Shown: positions 26,621 through 34,584, counted from the stretch's first letter. The stretch is DNA of 64,000 nt from Algoriphagus aestuariicola (GCF_017254835.1 NZ_JAFKCW010000003.1:186001-250000), one strand, 5' to 3'. Numbers and translations: made by a program. The notes: generated by a model from the sequence alone, not told the origin.

Positions 26621-27925
26621 AGTTTGGGTTTTGATTTGTTGAAATTTGATTATGGGGTTGGGTATGTTTTGAAAAGGGATTTTTTGAGTTAAAATTTGGG
26701 TCAACAGCAATCCCAAACCAATGGGAAACAGGCAGGAACCCAGAAACAGATACAAATGATAGTCCTCCAGGAATCCGAGTTGTAGCCAGATGAGTGTCCC
26801 CTGACCAAAGAGGAGAAGCTCCGAAATGACGAATCCTGCCAGCAGCAGTGCCCATCCTGTTCGGGAAAGGATTGTGTCTTCTACCCAATTCTTTTGCACC
26901 GCCAAACCGGAAATTCCCATGGTCAATACTCCCAAAAGGACCAGATGCAAGAAGCCAATCACGTACATCCGGATGGTGTAGGAAATGACTGCGATGGATG
27001 GGAAAACAAGAATCGCCTGAAGTGCTGCTTTCAAGAACAGCGAGGCTATGGCGGAACTCAACAGGATCCTGACGACAGATAGCAAATCCACCTTTCCGAA
27101 TCCTCGTAACAAGGCGAGTATCAAATAGGAGTAAGCTACCAACTGGGTGATTACGGCCAATCCGTTGACCTGAAAAGCAAAGGGACTGGGCTCGGCCCAA
27201 GTCACAGCCAACGCATAGGTCAGAATCACAGATCCAGCCAGCAGAATCTCCTGATACCTCGGCCATTCAAACTGGTAACCGGATCGTTCGAGATGAAGGA
27301 AGATCAGGCCCAGAGATCCCAATACAAACCAGCCGTTCAACTGAAAATGGAGAAACCATTGGATACTCATGAAGGACAGTTCATGCATCTTCCCCAATTG
27401 GGAATTGATCGGACCCAAGGCCCACAGTCCCAGAGAAGAAACCACCAGGAATCCCAGTGCCAGTCTAAGGAGACGGATGCCGGTGGTGCTTTTTTCTGAA
27501 TTCAACAGGATAAAAAGCCTGTAGACAAAGCCATAGGAGATCAGCACATGCAGGCTCGAAAAGGCAATACTGAAAATCCCATATCCCTGAACAGGGAAAG
27601 ATGCCAACATTCCCAAAGGAGAAACTACCGCGCCGATCAACAGCCAACGAAACTTCCGGATTTCACTTTCGGCTTTGGCAAGGCTGAAGACCATCCCGCC
27701 ACTGAGGATCAGAAATCCCCAACCCAACATGGCAATGTGGGAATGGGTGTGCAGGATGTTCCGATATTCCAGAAAAGGGATCTCCCAGATGTGGAAAGAC
27801 CGCATCAAAAGGCCAAAAACCGAAGCGACAAAAAAGAATCCGAATGCCCAACTCACCCAAATCCACCTGAATTTCAGCGGATCGGAAGGAAGGAACGGAT
27901 TCAATTTAGTGCCTTGGGCTTTCAT
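26123..27925 (-). CDS. Polytopic membrane protein reading in frame into a cytochrome c lipoprotein
   Basis: The continuous 600-codon frame joins two parts. Residues 1-430 form about 12 hydrophobic helices with conserved-looking His motifs (RNILHTHSHIAMLGWGFL and SIQWFLHFQLNGWF), like the haem-copper-oxidase-subunit-I-like proteins often seen next to nosZ in Bacteroidota. From residue 436 (M at 26620) follows a complete lipoprotein signal and a cytochrome c. No stop separates them. The join (NIPNPIIKFQQIKTQT) looks like translated spacer, which suggests that an ancestral stop was lost or that the cytochrome is mainly made from its own start. The gene begins 4 bases after RIC. Confidence 0.7.
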   Translation of the reverse strand: MKAQGTKLNPFLPSDPLKFRWIWVSWAFGFFFVASVFGLLMRSFHIWEIPFLEYRNILHTHSHIAMLGWGFLILSGGMVFSLAKAESEIRKFRWLLIGAVVSPLGMLASFPVQGYGIFSIAFSSLHVLISYGFVYRLFILLNSEKSTTGIRLLRLALGFLVVSSLGLWALGPINSQLGKMHELSFMSIQWFLHFQLNGWFVLGSLGLIFLHLERSGYQFEWPRYQEILLAGSVILTYALAVTWAEPSPFAFQVNGLAVITQLVAYSYLILALLRGFGKVDLLSVVRILLSSAIASLFLKAALQAILVFPSIAVISYTIRMYVIGFLHLVLLGVLTMGISGLAVQKNWVEDTILSRTGWALLLAGFVISELLLFGQGTLIWLQLGFLEDYHLYLFLGSCLFPIGLGLLLTQILTQKIPFQNIPNPIIKFQQIKTQTMKKSLLWSAGILGILLTACGGGSEQSATSTETTSAPATEAAAADPKGIGEVKSVDLGSGIDASLADAGKAIVDMKCTACHQLNDKRLVGPGFQGVTNRRRPEWILNMITNVDVMLEQDPTAQKLLEECLTRMPNQNLSQADARGILEFMRRNDEEKAGERDAAAK

Positions 27926-27928
27926 GGA

Positions 27929-28648
27929 TCAGGAGTTCAATTGGGCAAAAACCTGTTGCGCCACCGGAAACAAAATGTTGTTTTCCAAGTGTATGTGCGT
28001 ATGAAGGTCATCTTCAAACTCCTGCAGCATCGCAAAGGCTACCCGGTAGGTCTGGCAGGCATCCGAAGGCGGAGTGTAGGTATTACTCAAAGCCGAAATC
28101 TTTCGAAACCGCTCTCCTTCGGTATCATGCTCTTCTTCCATCATCGCGATAGGATTGTCGATATGGCCAAAATGTGGGGCAGATAGTGGGAAATCGTTGT
28201 TCAAGGCATCCTCCATGGCTTTGATATAGGGGAAAAGTATAAACTCCTCTTTTTTCATATGGACAGTCAATGCATCAGCTGTTTCGAAAAATAGGGTCCT
28301 GATTTCTTCCAATTCCGGATGCCGATCCCCGTGAACCCGGTTGATCTTGTCCAGATAGAACTTGAGCGCCGGGATCGTGTCTCCCACATACTTATGATGA
28401 ACCGCGACGATATGATCCACCAGTTCCTTCATCCCCATCCCCTGGTAATTTGTAGCGTCTGCTGTCTGAAAAATGGGCAGCAACTCCTGAATTACCTTCT
28501 CAGTATCCAAGCCGCGCGTTTCGCAGGCCTCTGATAGTTTCACTCCCCCTTTGCAGCAAAAGTCAATTCCGAATTCGGTGAAGACCTTGGCAGTGCGGAA
28601 ATTGTCCGCGACGATTTTTCCTACTTTTTTTTCAGCTAGTTGATTCAT
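27929..28648 (-). CDS. ric: Iron-sulphur cluster repair di-iron protein (RIC/ScdA), first copy
   Basis: A 239-residue protein with ATG at 28648 (an upstream TTG at 28654 is less likely). The N-terminal ScdA domain has FTEFGIDFCCKGG, and the C-terminal hemerythrin-like domain has the di-iron ligands in HHKYVGDTIP, HMKKEEFILFPYI, EEEHDTEGE and HTHIHLENNILFP. It repairs Fe-S clusters damaged by NO. First gene of the nos operon; a palindrome (28664-28683) lies 16 bases before the start. Confidence 0.92.
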   Translation of the reverse strand: MNQLAEKKVGKIVADNFRTAKVFTEFGIDFCCKGGVKLSEACETRGLDTEKVIQELLPIFQTADATNYQGMGMKELVDHIVAVHHKYVGDTIPALKFYLDKINRVHGDRHPELEEIRTLFFETADALTVHMKKEEFILFPYIKAMEDALNNDFPLSAPHFGHIDNPIAMMEEEHDTEGERFRKISALSNTYTPPSDACQTYRVAFAMLQEFEDDLHTHIHLENNILFPVAQQVFAQLNS

Positions 28649-28663
28649 AGTCAATGTAATTAA

Positions 28664-28683
28664 AAAGGAGTTTTTTATCCTCT
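28664..28683 (-). promoter_or_regulatory. Palindromic operator before the nos operon
   Basis: AAAGGAG-TTTTTT-ATCCTCT, an inverted repeat of the GAY-N6-RTC class found before several NO- and anaerobiosis-related genes in this window. It lies 16 bases upstream of the first start codon of the nos operon, where a bound repressor would block transcription. The neighbouring Rrf2 regulator (28701) is the natural candidate. Confidence 0.55.
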
Positions 28684-28700
28684 ATTTGTTTAAATTTTTT

Positions 28701-29132
28701 TTAGTACTTCAAATACGAAACTCCCTGCCGGATACCATTGGCCATATCCGCAAGTGTAGTCGTCATCATCATCCCCGTAAGATGATCCCGGATAGCTTTA
28801 AACTTATAATGAACTGCACAGGGTCGCTTTTCAGAACATTCATGTAATCCCAATGCACAACCTGTAAACACCGAATCTCCGTCAATAACGTGAATCACCT
28901 GATAGAGTGGGACTTGCTTCCCGGGTTCGGAGATCTGAAAGCCGCCGTTGGGTCCCTTGATTGAAACCAAGAGATTTTCCCTGACCAAGGTTTGGAGAAT
29001 TTTAGCGGTAAATGCCTCTGGAGAATTGATGGCAACTGCGATCTCCTTCAAACCGACGCGCTCCTCTCCTTCCGGCAGAGTGGCCAGAAAAATCATGGAG
29101 TTGATCGCGTACTTACAGGCTTTGGAAAACAT
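28701..29132 (-). CDS. Rrf2 family regulator (NsrR-like), first copy
   Basis: A 143-residue Rrf2 protein: the N-terminal winged helix starts MFSKACKYAINSMIFLA, with INSPEAFTAKILQTLVRENLLVSIKGPNGGF as recognition helix and wing. Three Cys in CALGLHECSEKRPC (spacing CX6CX5C) can hold a Fe-S cluster that senses NO or redox state. Same direction as the nos operon and directly upstream of it. A GAY-N6-RTC palindrome lies in its own upstream region (29174-29194), which suggests autoregulation. Confidence 0.88.
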   Translation of the reverse strand: MFSKACKYAINSMIFLATLPEGEERVGLKEIAVAINSPEAFTAKILQTLVRENLLVSIKGPNGGFQISEPGKQVPLYQVIHVIDGDSVFTGCALGLHECSEKRPCAVHYKFKAIRDHLTGMMMTTTLADMANGIRQGVSYLKY

Positions 29133-29173
29133 CTTTTGGCTGATTGCTGAATCAAATGTATAGAAAGAAAAAT

Positions 29174-29194
29174 AAAAGACAAATTTATCCTTTT
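29174..29194. promoter_or_regulatory. Palindromic operator before the first Rrf2 gene
   Basis: AAAAGAC-AAATTT-ATCCTTTT, 42 bases upstream of the start at 29132. The best-conserved form of the window-wide motif, with A/T flanks on both sides. Probably bound by one of the Rrf2 regulators. Confidence 0.58.
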
Positions 29195-29346
29195 ATATTT
29201 TTTTACTCTTGAAGTTCCTTGTCGACTCTCACATCAGACAAATTCAGTTGAAAGGCCGTTGAACTGTCGAATCTCCGGTTTTTCAGCCCCTACGAAAAAC
29301 AGATAGGGCCACTGGCGAAAATGAGATAACCGTGATTTTTTATTAT

Positions 29347-29365
29347 CGATAAATTTGTCGGAAAT
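29347..29365. promoter_or_regulatory. Operator before the second Rrf2 gene
   Basis: CGAT-AAATTT-GTCG followed by GAAATGAG. It is a sister of the site at 29863-29881 (CGAC-AATTTT-ATCG then GAAATGAA). The CG-ended half sites differ from the AAAAGA-ended sites, which suggests a different Rrf2 paralogue binds these two. Confidence 0.55.
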
Positions 29366-29403
29366 GAGTTTTGTCATACTTTTGGCCCAATCAATCTCTT
29401 ACC

Positions 29404-29838
29404 ATGTTTTCCAAGGCCTGCGAATACGGAATCAAAGCCATGATCTATGTGGCCACACAATCCATCAAAGGAGAGCGGGCAAAAATCGGCGACATCGTGG
29501 AAAAAGTAGGCTCTCCTGAAGCTTTCACAGCAAAAATCCTGGGAGACTTAGCCAAAAACGGCCTGATCGAATCACTTAAAGGTCCTTATGGAGGATTCTA
29601 TATCCGACCCGATCAAATGGAGTCCACCAGAATCATTCAAATCGTCTCAGCAATCGACGGGGATTCCATCTTCAAAGGATGCGGTCTTGGACTGAGCGAA
29701 TGCAATGCCCAAAAGCCCTGTCCCATGCATGCCAAATTTGTAAAAATCAGATCCGAATTAAAAAATGCATTAGAATCGACCACTTTGCTGGAATTGGCGA
29801 ATGGGATTAAATCAGGCCAAACTATCCTGATCCGTTAG
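29404..29838 (+). CDS. Rrf2 family regulator, second copy
   Basis: A 144-residue paralogue of the regulator at 28701. The ATG at 29404 is chosen because MFSKACEYGIKAMIYVATQ is the family start; the frame is open to 29371. Cluster Cys are in CGLGLSECNAQKPC. It lies 103 bases before the cbb3-like operon. The same operator type precedes both, so it probably represses itself and the oxidase operon until NO or low oxygen alters the cluster. Confidence 0.88.
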   Translation: MFSKACEYGIKAMIYVATQSIKGERAKIGDIVEKVGSPEAFTAKILGDLAKNGLIESLKGPYGGFYIRPDQMESTRIIQIVSAIDGDSIFKGCGLGLSECNAQKPCPMHAKFVKIRSELKNALESTTLLELANGIKSGQTILIR

Positions 29839-29862
29839 TCCCATTTTTTTTGAATCTATTTT

Positions 29863-29881
29863 CGACAATTTTATCGGAAAT
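29863..29881. promoter_or_regulatory. Operator before the cbb3-like oxidase operon
   Basis: CGAC-AATTTT-ATCG followed by GAAATGAAA, 60 to 80 bases before the ATG at 29942. Nearly the same as the site at 29347, including the GAAATGA tail. Confidence 0.55.
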
Positions 29882-29941
29882 GAAATTTCAAAAGCCAATC
29901 CTTGAATTGATTTCAGCATTTCGACTATTACCTGTCTCAAT

Positions 29942-31747
29942 ATGAAACGCACTACACTCCTTTTACTGCTTCTGGGATTTGGGTTAAACCAATCTCAGGC
30001 TCAAACGGTCCCCAATCCTGCTATCGACCAATGGTGGTCCAGTCCGGGAATCGTCGGAACCGCCCTACTCATTGCCTTAGTTTCTTTAGTAGCTATTGTC
30101 ATCATTGGATCCCGGCTTTCCGCGCTTTTCCAAGGCCTTCAAAACAGGGCTGAATCCAGAAAAAAGGAAACGCTAAAATCCGAGTTGGTGAATTGGGAGG
30201 AAGAAGACTTAGACTGGATTTTGGAAAAGCGGAAAGCCGCAAAAAAATACCGACTGACAGGTACCGAACTTACAGGAAAAGGCAACTCGGATGACAGTCG
30301 GGGATTGATTGCCAAGGTCACCCGTGATCCTGAAAATCCGCTGGTAGATGAAAAGAAAAGGGAAACCCTCCGCATGGAAACACCCAAACCCCTCAGAAAA
30401 TTAATGATCTGGTACTTGGGAGCAGCAGTGTTTTGGCTGGTTTTTGGAACCCTGGTCGGACAATACGTCGGAATGAAATTTATCTGGCCTGAAATGGATC
30501 AAATCTCCTGGTTATCCTTTGGCAGACTCCGGCCGGTCCACACCAATACGGTTTTCTGGGGTTGGGCCTCCATGGCCATGGTCGGTTTGGGATATTTTGT
30601 CATTTCCCGCACCTCCAACACTGGCATTTTCAGCTACAGTCTGGCAAAAATCGCCTGGTACCTCATGAATTCTGCAGTCGTATTGGGCAATTTTCTGCTC
30701 ATGAGCGGAGTAAATAACGGTGGTGGGGAATATCGGGAATACATCTGGCCTGTGGCTTTACTCTTTGCCTCCGGGTTAATCTTGACATTTTTCAATTATT
30801 ACAAAACCGTTGCCGCCAGAAAAATCTCCGAAATCTATATCTCCAATTGGTACCTCTTAGGCGGACTGATTTGGACCATTACGCTGGTAGTGATCGGGTA
30901 CTTGCCGAGTTTCCAAGATGGCCTTGGAGAAACTGTGATTCAGGGATACTACATGCACCAGGGAGTCGGAATGTGGTTTATGACCTTCACGTTGGGTTTG
31001 ATCTACTATTACCTGCCTACTTCTCTGAACAAACCGATTTACTCCTATTCTCTGGGCGTCTTGGCATTTTGGACACAGATGCTCTTTTACACACTGATTG
31101 GCACCCATCACTTTGTTTTCAGTCCCTTGCCTTGGTGGTTACAAACCGTTGCGATAGTCTTCAGCGCGGGGATGTTTATCCCTGTTGTCTCAGGCACCAC
31201 CAATTTCCTGATGACTATGAAGGGAAGTTGGAGTGCCATTTCCAAAAGTTACGTGCTGCCCTTTTTCCTGGTTGGTGTGGTTTTCTACTTTGTCGGATCT
31301 GCACAAGGAAGCCTGCAAGCTTTCCGCCTGACCAATTTCATCTGGCATTTTACGGACTTCAATGTTGCCCACTCGCACATGACCATGTACGGCATCATCA
31401 CGTTCATCCTCTGGGCCTGCATGTATGCGATCTTGCCCAAAGTCACAGGTAAAGAGCCGCCTGCATTGGGTGTCGGGATTCACTTCTGGTTGGCTTTCGT
31501 GGGACTTTTTGCCTACATGATTTCGCTGATGACGGGAGGAACACAACGTGGGCTCAGTTGGATCGAGGGGGAATCCTTCATCAATTCCGTGATTTTGATG
31601 CAGCCGTTTTGGGTTTGGAGAGCGATTGGAGGCTCCATGATGTTTGTCTCCCACCTGATTTTCGCCTACAATTTTTATGAAATGGCAAAAAAAGAGAAGC
31701 CGCTTCCTCACAAAATCCCAGCTCCTCTTTCATCCGTCCACGCCTAA
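29942..31747 (+). CDS. cbb3-type cytochrome c oxidase subunit I-like protein (CcoN-like)
   Basis: A 601-residue haem-copper oxidase subunit. It starts with a signal/anchor (1-56) and a hydrophilic stretch (60-148) unusual for CcoN, then about 12 helices. Likely ligands: H200 (RPVHTNTVFWGW), H339 (YYMHQGVG), H389 and H390 (GTHHFVFSP), H477 and H479 (NVAHSHM). Distances 339-389 and 390-477 equal those I recall for Pseudomonas stutzeri CcoN (207-257, 258-345). Y383 falls where the cross-linked active-site Tyr lies (+44), so oxygen rather than NO is the expected main substrate. It is followed by the CcoO-like subunit after 11 bases. Setting among NO-response genes leaves a dual role possible. Confidence 0.85.
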   Translation: MKRTTLLLLLLGFGLNQSQAQTVPNPAIDQWWSSPGIVGTALLIALVSLVAIVIIGSRLSALFQGLQNRAESRKKETLKSELVNWEEEDLDWILEKRKAAKKYRLTGTELTGKGNSDDSRGLIAKVTRDPENPLVDEKKRETLRMETPKPLRKLMIWYLGAAVFWLVFGTLVGQYVGMKFIWPEMDQISWLSFGRLRPVHTNTVFWGWASMAMVGLGYFVISRTSNTGIFSYSLAKIAWYLMNSAVVLGNFLLMSGVNNGGGEYREYIWPVALLFASGLILTFFNYYKTVAARKISEIYISNWYLLGGLIWTITLVVIGYLPSFQDGLGETVIQGYYMHQGVGMWFMTFTLGLIYYYLPTSLNKPIYSYSLGVLAFWTQMLFYTLIGTHHFVFSPLPWWLQTVAIVFSAGMFIPVVSGTTNFLMTMKGSWSAISKSYVLPFFLVGVVFYFVGSAQGSLQAFRLTNFIWHFTDFNVAHSHMTMYGIITFILWACMYAILPKVTGKEPPALGVGIHFWLAFVGLFAYMISLMTGGTQRGLSWIEGESFINSVILMQPFWVWRAIGGSMMFVSHLIFAYNFYEMAKKEKPLPHKIPAPLSSVHA

Positions 31748-31758
31748 TTGACCTGACC

Positions 31759-32757
31759 ATGTTTGATTTCCATAAAAACCACAAACTGCTCGTTGCGACA
31801 TCTTTCCTGGGATTTGCCATGCTGAGTACAGTCATTGCTGTCATTCCAGCGCTTCAAATGCAGGAAGTGAAGCCGCTTCCAGGAATGGAAGAATTGAATT
31901 CGGAGGAATTGAAAGGCCTGCAAGTCTATGTCTCAGAAAATTGCATGGCCTGCCACACCCAACAAGTCCGGAATATTGAAATGGACCAAGTTTGGGGTGA
32001 GCGGCCATCCCTGGCTTCAGATTATTATTACAGCAAACAACGGATGGATCTTTGGAGGCAATCCCCCTCACTCTTGGGAAGTGAGCGGACCGGACCGGAT
32101 CTGACTGAGGTCGGGAAAAGACAACCCGGGAAAGAATGGCACCTCCTGCACCTCTACAATCCACGGATTGCAGTAAAAGAATCCGTTATGCCGAGTTACC
32201 CCTGGCTTTTCGAAGAAAAATCCAAGGCAATGGTAACCCAAAAGGATGTGGTGGTTCCAGTTTCGGCTGAACTGCTCAAAAATCCCGATCATCAGTTGGT
32301 AGCCAAACCGGAGGCTCTGGCACTGGTAGCCTACCTTCAGTCCTTGATTCAGGCAGAACTGGGACAAGATCTCGGACCTGATTTCATTCCATCCACGCGA
32401 AAGAAGCAAGAGCCGGCCTCGGGAGCAGAATCCCTCGGCCTCGATGGACTTCAGCTGTACTCAGAAACCTGTTCAGCCTGCCATCAGCCTTCCGGAGATG
32501 GCATTCCGGGGGCATTCCCCTCCTTGGCCGGAAGCGAAATCGTCAACGATCCCGATCCCTCTATCCTGATTCAGATTATCCTATCCGGATATGACGCCCG
32601 ACCGGAATTTGGAGCCATGCCGGAATTTGGAAGCCTGCTCAGTGACGAAGAAATAGCCGCAATTGCAACCCATGAGCGTAGCAGCTGGGGCAATCAGGCT
32701 CCTGTGGTCACTCCCGACCAAGTCGCAGAAATCCGAAAATTTGTCCTCAACCAATAA
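31759..32757 (+). CDS. Di-haem cytochrome c subunit (CcoO-like with a fused second cytochrome domain)
   Basis: A 332-residue membrane-anchored protein. One N-terminal helix (12-32) is followed by a CcoO-type domain: NCMACHTQQVR (C62, C65, H66), GPDLTEVG and the axial-Met region VMPSYPWLF. A second class I cytochrome domain has TCSACHQPSGDGIPGAFPSLAG (split: C238, C241, H242), with MPEFG near its end. The second domain could replace CcoP, which is otherwise missing. It passes electrons from the periplasm to the CcoN-like subunit. Confidence 0.88.
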   Translation: MFDFHKNHKLLVATSFLGFAMLSTVIAVIPALQMQEVKPLPGMEELNSEELKGLQVYVSENCMACHTQQVRNIEMDQVWGERPSLASDYYYSKQRMDLWRQSPSLLGSERTGPDLTEVGKRQPGKEWHLLHLYNPRIAVKESVMPSYPWLFEEKSKAMVTQKDVVVPVSAELLKNPDHQLVAKPEALALVAYLQSLIQAELGQDLGPDFIPSTRKKQEPASGAESLGLDGLQLYSETCSACHQPSGDGIPGAFPSLAGSEIVNDPDPSILIQIILSGYDARPEFGAMPEFGSLLSDEEIAAIATHERSSWGNQAPVVTPDQVAEIRKFVLNQ

Positions 32758-32768
32758 ATCTACCTCCC

Positions 32769-33005
32769 ATGCAAAATTCAGAAATCTATCTCGAATCCCT
32801 CATCACTTCCACCCCTCAGGAAGGAACGGATTTGGCGATCAAGTTGGCCAGAAAGTCCATCGCGGCTATCCAGACCGATCTCGAAACAAGAAAAAATCTG
32901 AGAGGAAATTATGCTCAGGACACTACGCAACTGATCGCCTCGGCACAAGTCATAGCAGTGGAGTTTCAGACCATCGCCATGGCGAATAACTACTGGAAAC
33001 CATGA
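32769..33005 (+). CDS. Small protein of the oxidase operon, function unknown
   Basis: A 78-residue soluble, largely helical protein (MQNSEIYLESLITS). No Cys, no membrane segment and no known motif. It sits 11 bases after the cytochrome gene and overlaps the next start by 4 bases, so it is translated with the operon. It is not recognised from any family I know; an assembly or regulatory subunit is possible. Confidence 0.6.
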   Translation: MQNSEIYLESLITSTPQEGTDLAIKLARKSIAAIQTDLETRKNLRGNYAQDTTQLIASAQVIAVEFQTIAMANNYWKP

Positions 33006-33274
33006 AAGCTTCCCTGATTTGTTTTTTGGTATTCTTCGGGTCAGTCCTATCGGCCATGGCTTGCGATGTCTGCCAAAGAAACCAGCCCAAACTCCTCCGG
33101 GACATCAGCCATGGGACAGGCCCACAGGCTCAAAGCGACTATTACATCATTGCCGGAGCGGTGATTTTGGTCCTGCTCACCCTGTTTTATAGCCTCAAAT
33201 ACCTCCTCCGCCCCGGGGAGCAAAATCCCGGACACATCAAAAATCTTATACTCAACCATCATCCCCAGCTATGA
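33002..33274 (+). CDS. Small CxxC membrane protein of the oxidase operon
   Basis: A 90-residue protein: signal peptide (MKASLICFLVFFGSVLSAMA), then CDVCQRNQPKLLRDISHGTGPQ with a CxxC, then one transmembrane helix (48-66) and a short tail. The periplasmic CxxC next to an anchor suggests a copper or redox role in oxidase assembly. It overlaps both neighbours by 4 bases. Confidence 0.65.
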   Translation: MKASLICFLVFFGSVLSAMACDVCQRNQPKLLRDISHGTGPQAQSDYYIIAGAVILVLLTLFYSLKYLLRPGEQNPGHIKNLILNHHPQL

Positions 33275-33693
33275 ATGACAATCGTAAAATCCGGGTGTTT
33301 CTGGATGAGGATCCTGTGCCTTTTGCTGAATTCAGCCCTCCGGTCAAGTTTGTCCTCGACACCACCAAGATCCCGGATGGCAAGCACCAACTCCGGATCG
33401 TAGCCCAATCTACTACAGGCAAAGAAGGTATGAAAACTGTCCCCTTTGAAGTGAGAAACGGCCCTTCCATTGCCGTGGTAGGCCTTCAGGACGGCGATGT
33501 GGTAACTGACCAAGTCCCTGTGACCATCAATTCCTATGGGAGCGAGCGCAATGACTTCTTTCTGATCCGAGGCTCGGAAACTCCCAAAGGAATTCCGGCC
33601 TGGGTTTGGGCGACCCTGATCTCCTTTGTTGGTTTTGCCCTGTTTTACTTTATCATGTACTGGAATCCAGACCATTACAAATCCTTCTTCTAA
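33271..33693 (+). CDS. Membrane-anchored Ig-like protein of the oxidase operon
   Basis: A 140-residue protein. Residues 1-100 form a beta-rich domain (PVKFVLDTTKIPDGKHQLRIVAQST, and TVPFEVRNGPSIAVVGLQDGDVV), resembling Ig-like substrate or assembly domains. A C-terminal helix (110-130) ends in YWNPDHYKSFF. It has no export signal of its own at the N-terminus, so topology is uncertain. The stop overlaps the next start (TAATGA). Confidence 0.62.
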   Translation: MNDNRKIRVFLDEDPVPFAEFSPPVKFVLDTTKIPDGKHQLRIVAQSTTGKEGMKTVPFEVRNGPSIAVVGLQDGDVVTDQVPVTINSYGSERNDFFLIRGSETPKGIPAWVWATLISFVGFALFYFIMYWNPDHYKSFF

Positions 33694-34085
33694 TGAACAA
33701 ATCAGACATCATCGACCTGAGTGACATTCAGGTATTGGTAGATACCTTTTATGAAAAAGTCCGGCAGGACGACTTATTGAGAGACATCTTTGAAAACGTC
33801 ATCCAAGATCGGTGGCCTGAGCATTTGGAGAAAATGTACCGGTTTTGGCAAACGGTACTCCTCGACGAACACACCTACCAGGGAAGCCCATTTGTTCCAC
33901 ACGCTCATTTGCCGGTGGAAAAAGCCCATTTCGGACGCTGGATTCAACTTTTCTACGAAACTGTAGATGAGATATTCTCAGGAGAAAAAGCAGAGCGGGC
34001 CAAGTGGCAAGGAGAACGAATGGCTGAAATGTTCCATTTCAAGATCAATTATTACCGGACTTCCACTGTAGATCCCATCTTGTAG
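33693..34085 (+). CDS. Group III truncated haemoglobin
   Basis: A 130-residue globin; the ATG at 33693 overlaps the previous stop and fits the family length. Features of group III (trHbP): DIQVLVDTFYEKVRQDDLLRDIF, the distal WP region DRWPEHLEKMYRFWQTVLL, YQGSPFVPHAHLPV, and the proximal His region in KAHFGRWIQLFYETVDEIFSG. Such globins bind O2 and NO and occur with NO defence. It fits the NO theme of the surrounding genes. Confidence 0.86.
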   Translation: MNKSDIIDLSDIQVLVDTFYEKVRQDDLLRDIFENVIQDRWPEHLEKMYRFWQTVLLDEHTYQGSPFVPHAHLPVEKAHFGRWIQLFYETVDEIFSGEKAERAKWQGERMAEMFHFKINYYRTSTVDPIL

Positions 34086-34107
34086 TCAAACTTAACCCCA
34101 CTCCACC

Positions 34108-34584
34108 ATGGAAAAAAAAGCACCCCTGAAACGCGACCCTGCACTCCGGCACCTCAGCCATGACCACCATCATGGGCTCTTGCTGTGCTGGAAAATCAGA
34201 CAGGGATTCAAACTGGGCATCGAACCGGCACGTATGAAAAATTACTGCAATTGGTTTTGGACCTCCTATCTCAATCCTCATTTTGAAGAGGAGGAAAAGG
34301 TCATTTTCCCCATACTCCCGGAAGACAATCTCCTGATCAAGCAGGCCTTGACTGAGCACAAGCGGCTGCGTAAGCTCTTTTCTTCATGGGAAAACCCGGA
34401 GAAAACCCTTGGTCAAATCGAGGAAGAACTGGAAAAACACATCCGGTTTGAGGAGCGGATTCTTTTCCCGGAAATTCAGGAAAAAGCCACCGCTGAGCAA
34501 CTAGAGGCAATTGCCGCACATGGTAATCGAGAAAAATTTGTGGAGAATGGGGAGGATCCGTTTTGGGTTATTGCTGCCATTTAG
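34108..34584 (+). CDS. Hemerythrin HHE-domain protein
   Basis: A 158-residue cytoplasmic protein with the HHE pattern: LSHDHHHGLLLCWKI, NPHFEEEEKVIFPIL, TEHKRLRKLF and EKHIRFEERILFPEIQ, which supply His, Glu and Asp ligands for a di-iron site. Probably senses or carries O2 or NO, or stores iron for the RIC proteins. Last gene of the plus-strand operon that starts at 29942. Confidence 0.85.
   Translation: MEKKAPLKRDPALRHLSHDHHHGLLLCWKIRQGFKLGIEPARMKNYCNWFWTSYLNPHFEEEEKVIFPILPEDNLLIKQALTEHKRLRKLFSSWENPEKTLGQIEEELEKHIRFEERILFPEIQEKATAEQLEAIAAHGNREKFVENGEDPFWVIAAI

Noticed and set aside
30847-31452. A 201-codon frame inside the oxidase gene
   Set aside because: Shadow of subunit I in another frame; the true frame has all ligand motifs.
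29942-31747. Subunit I as a nitric oxide reductase (qNOR/cNOR type)
   Set aside because: The His spacing and Y383 fit the C-family oxygen reductases; the Tyr is absent in NO reductases. Kept only as a possible side activity.
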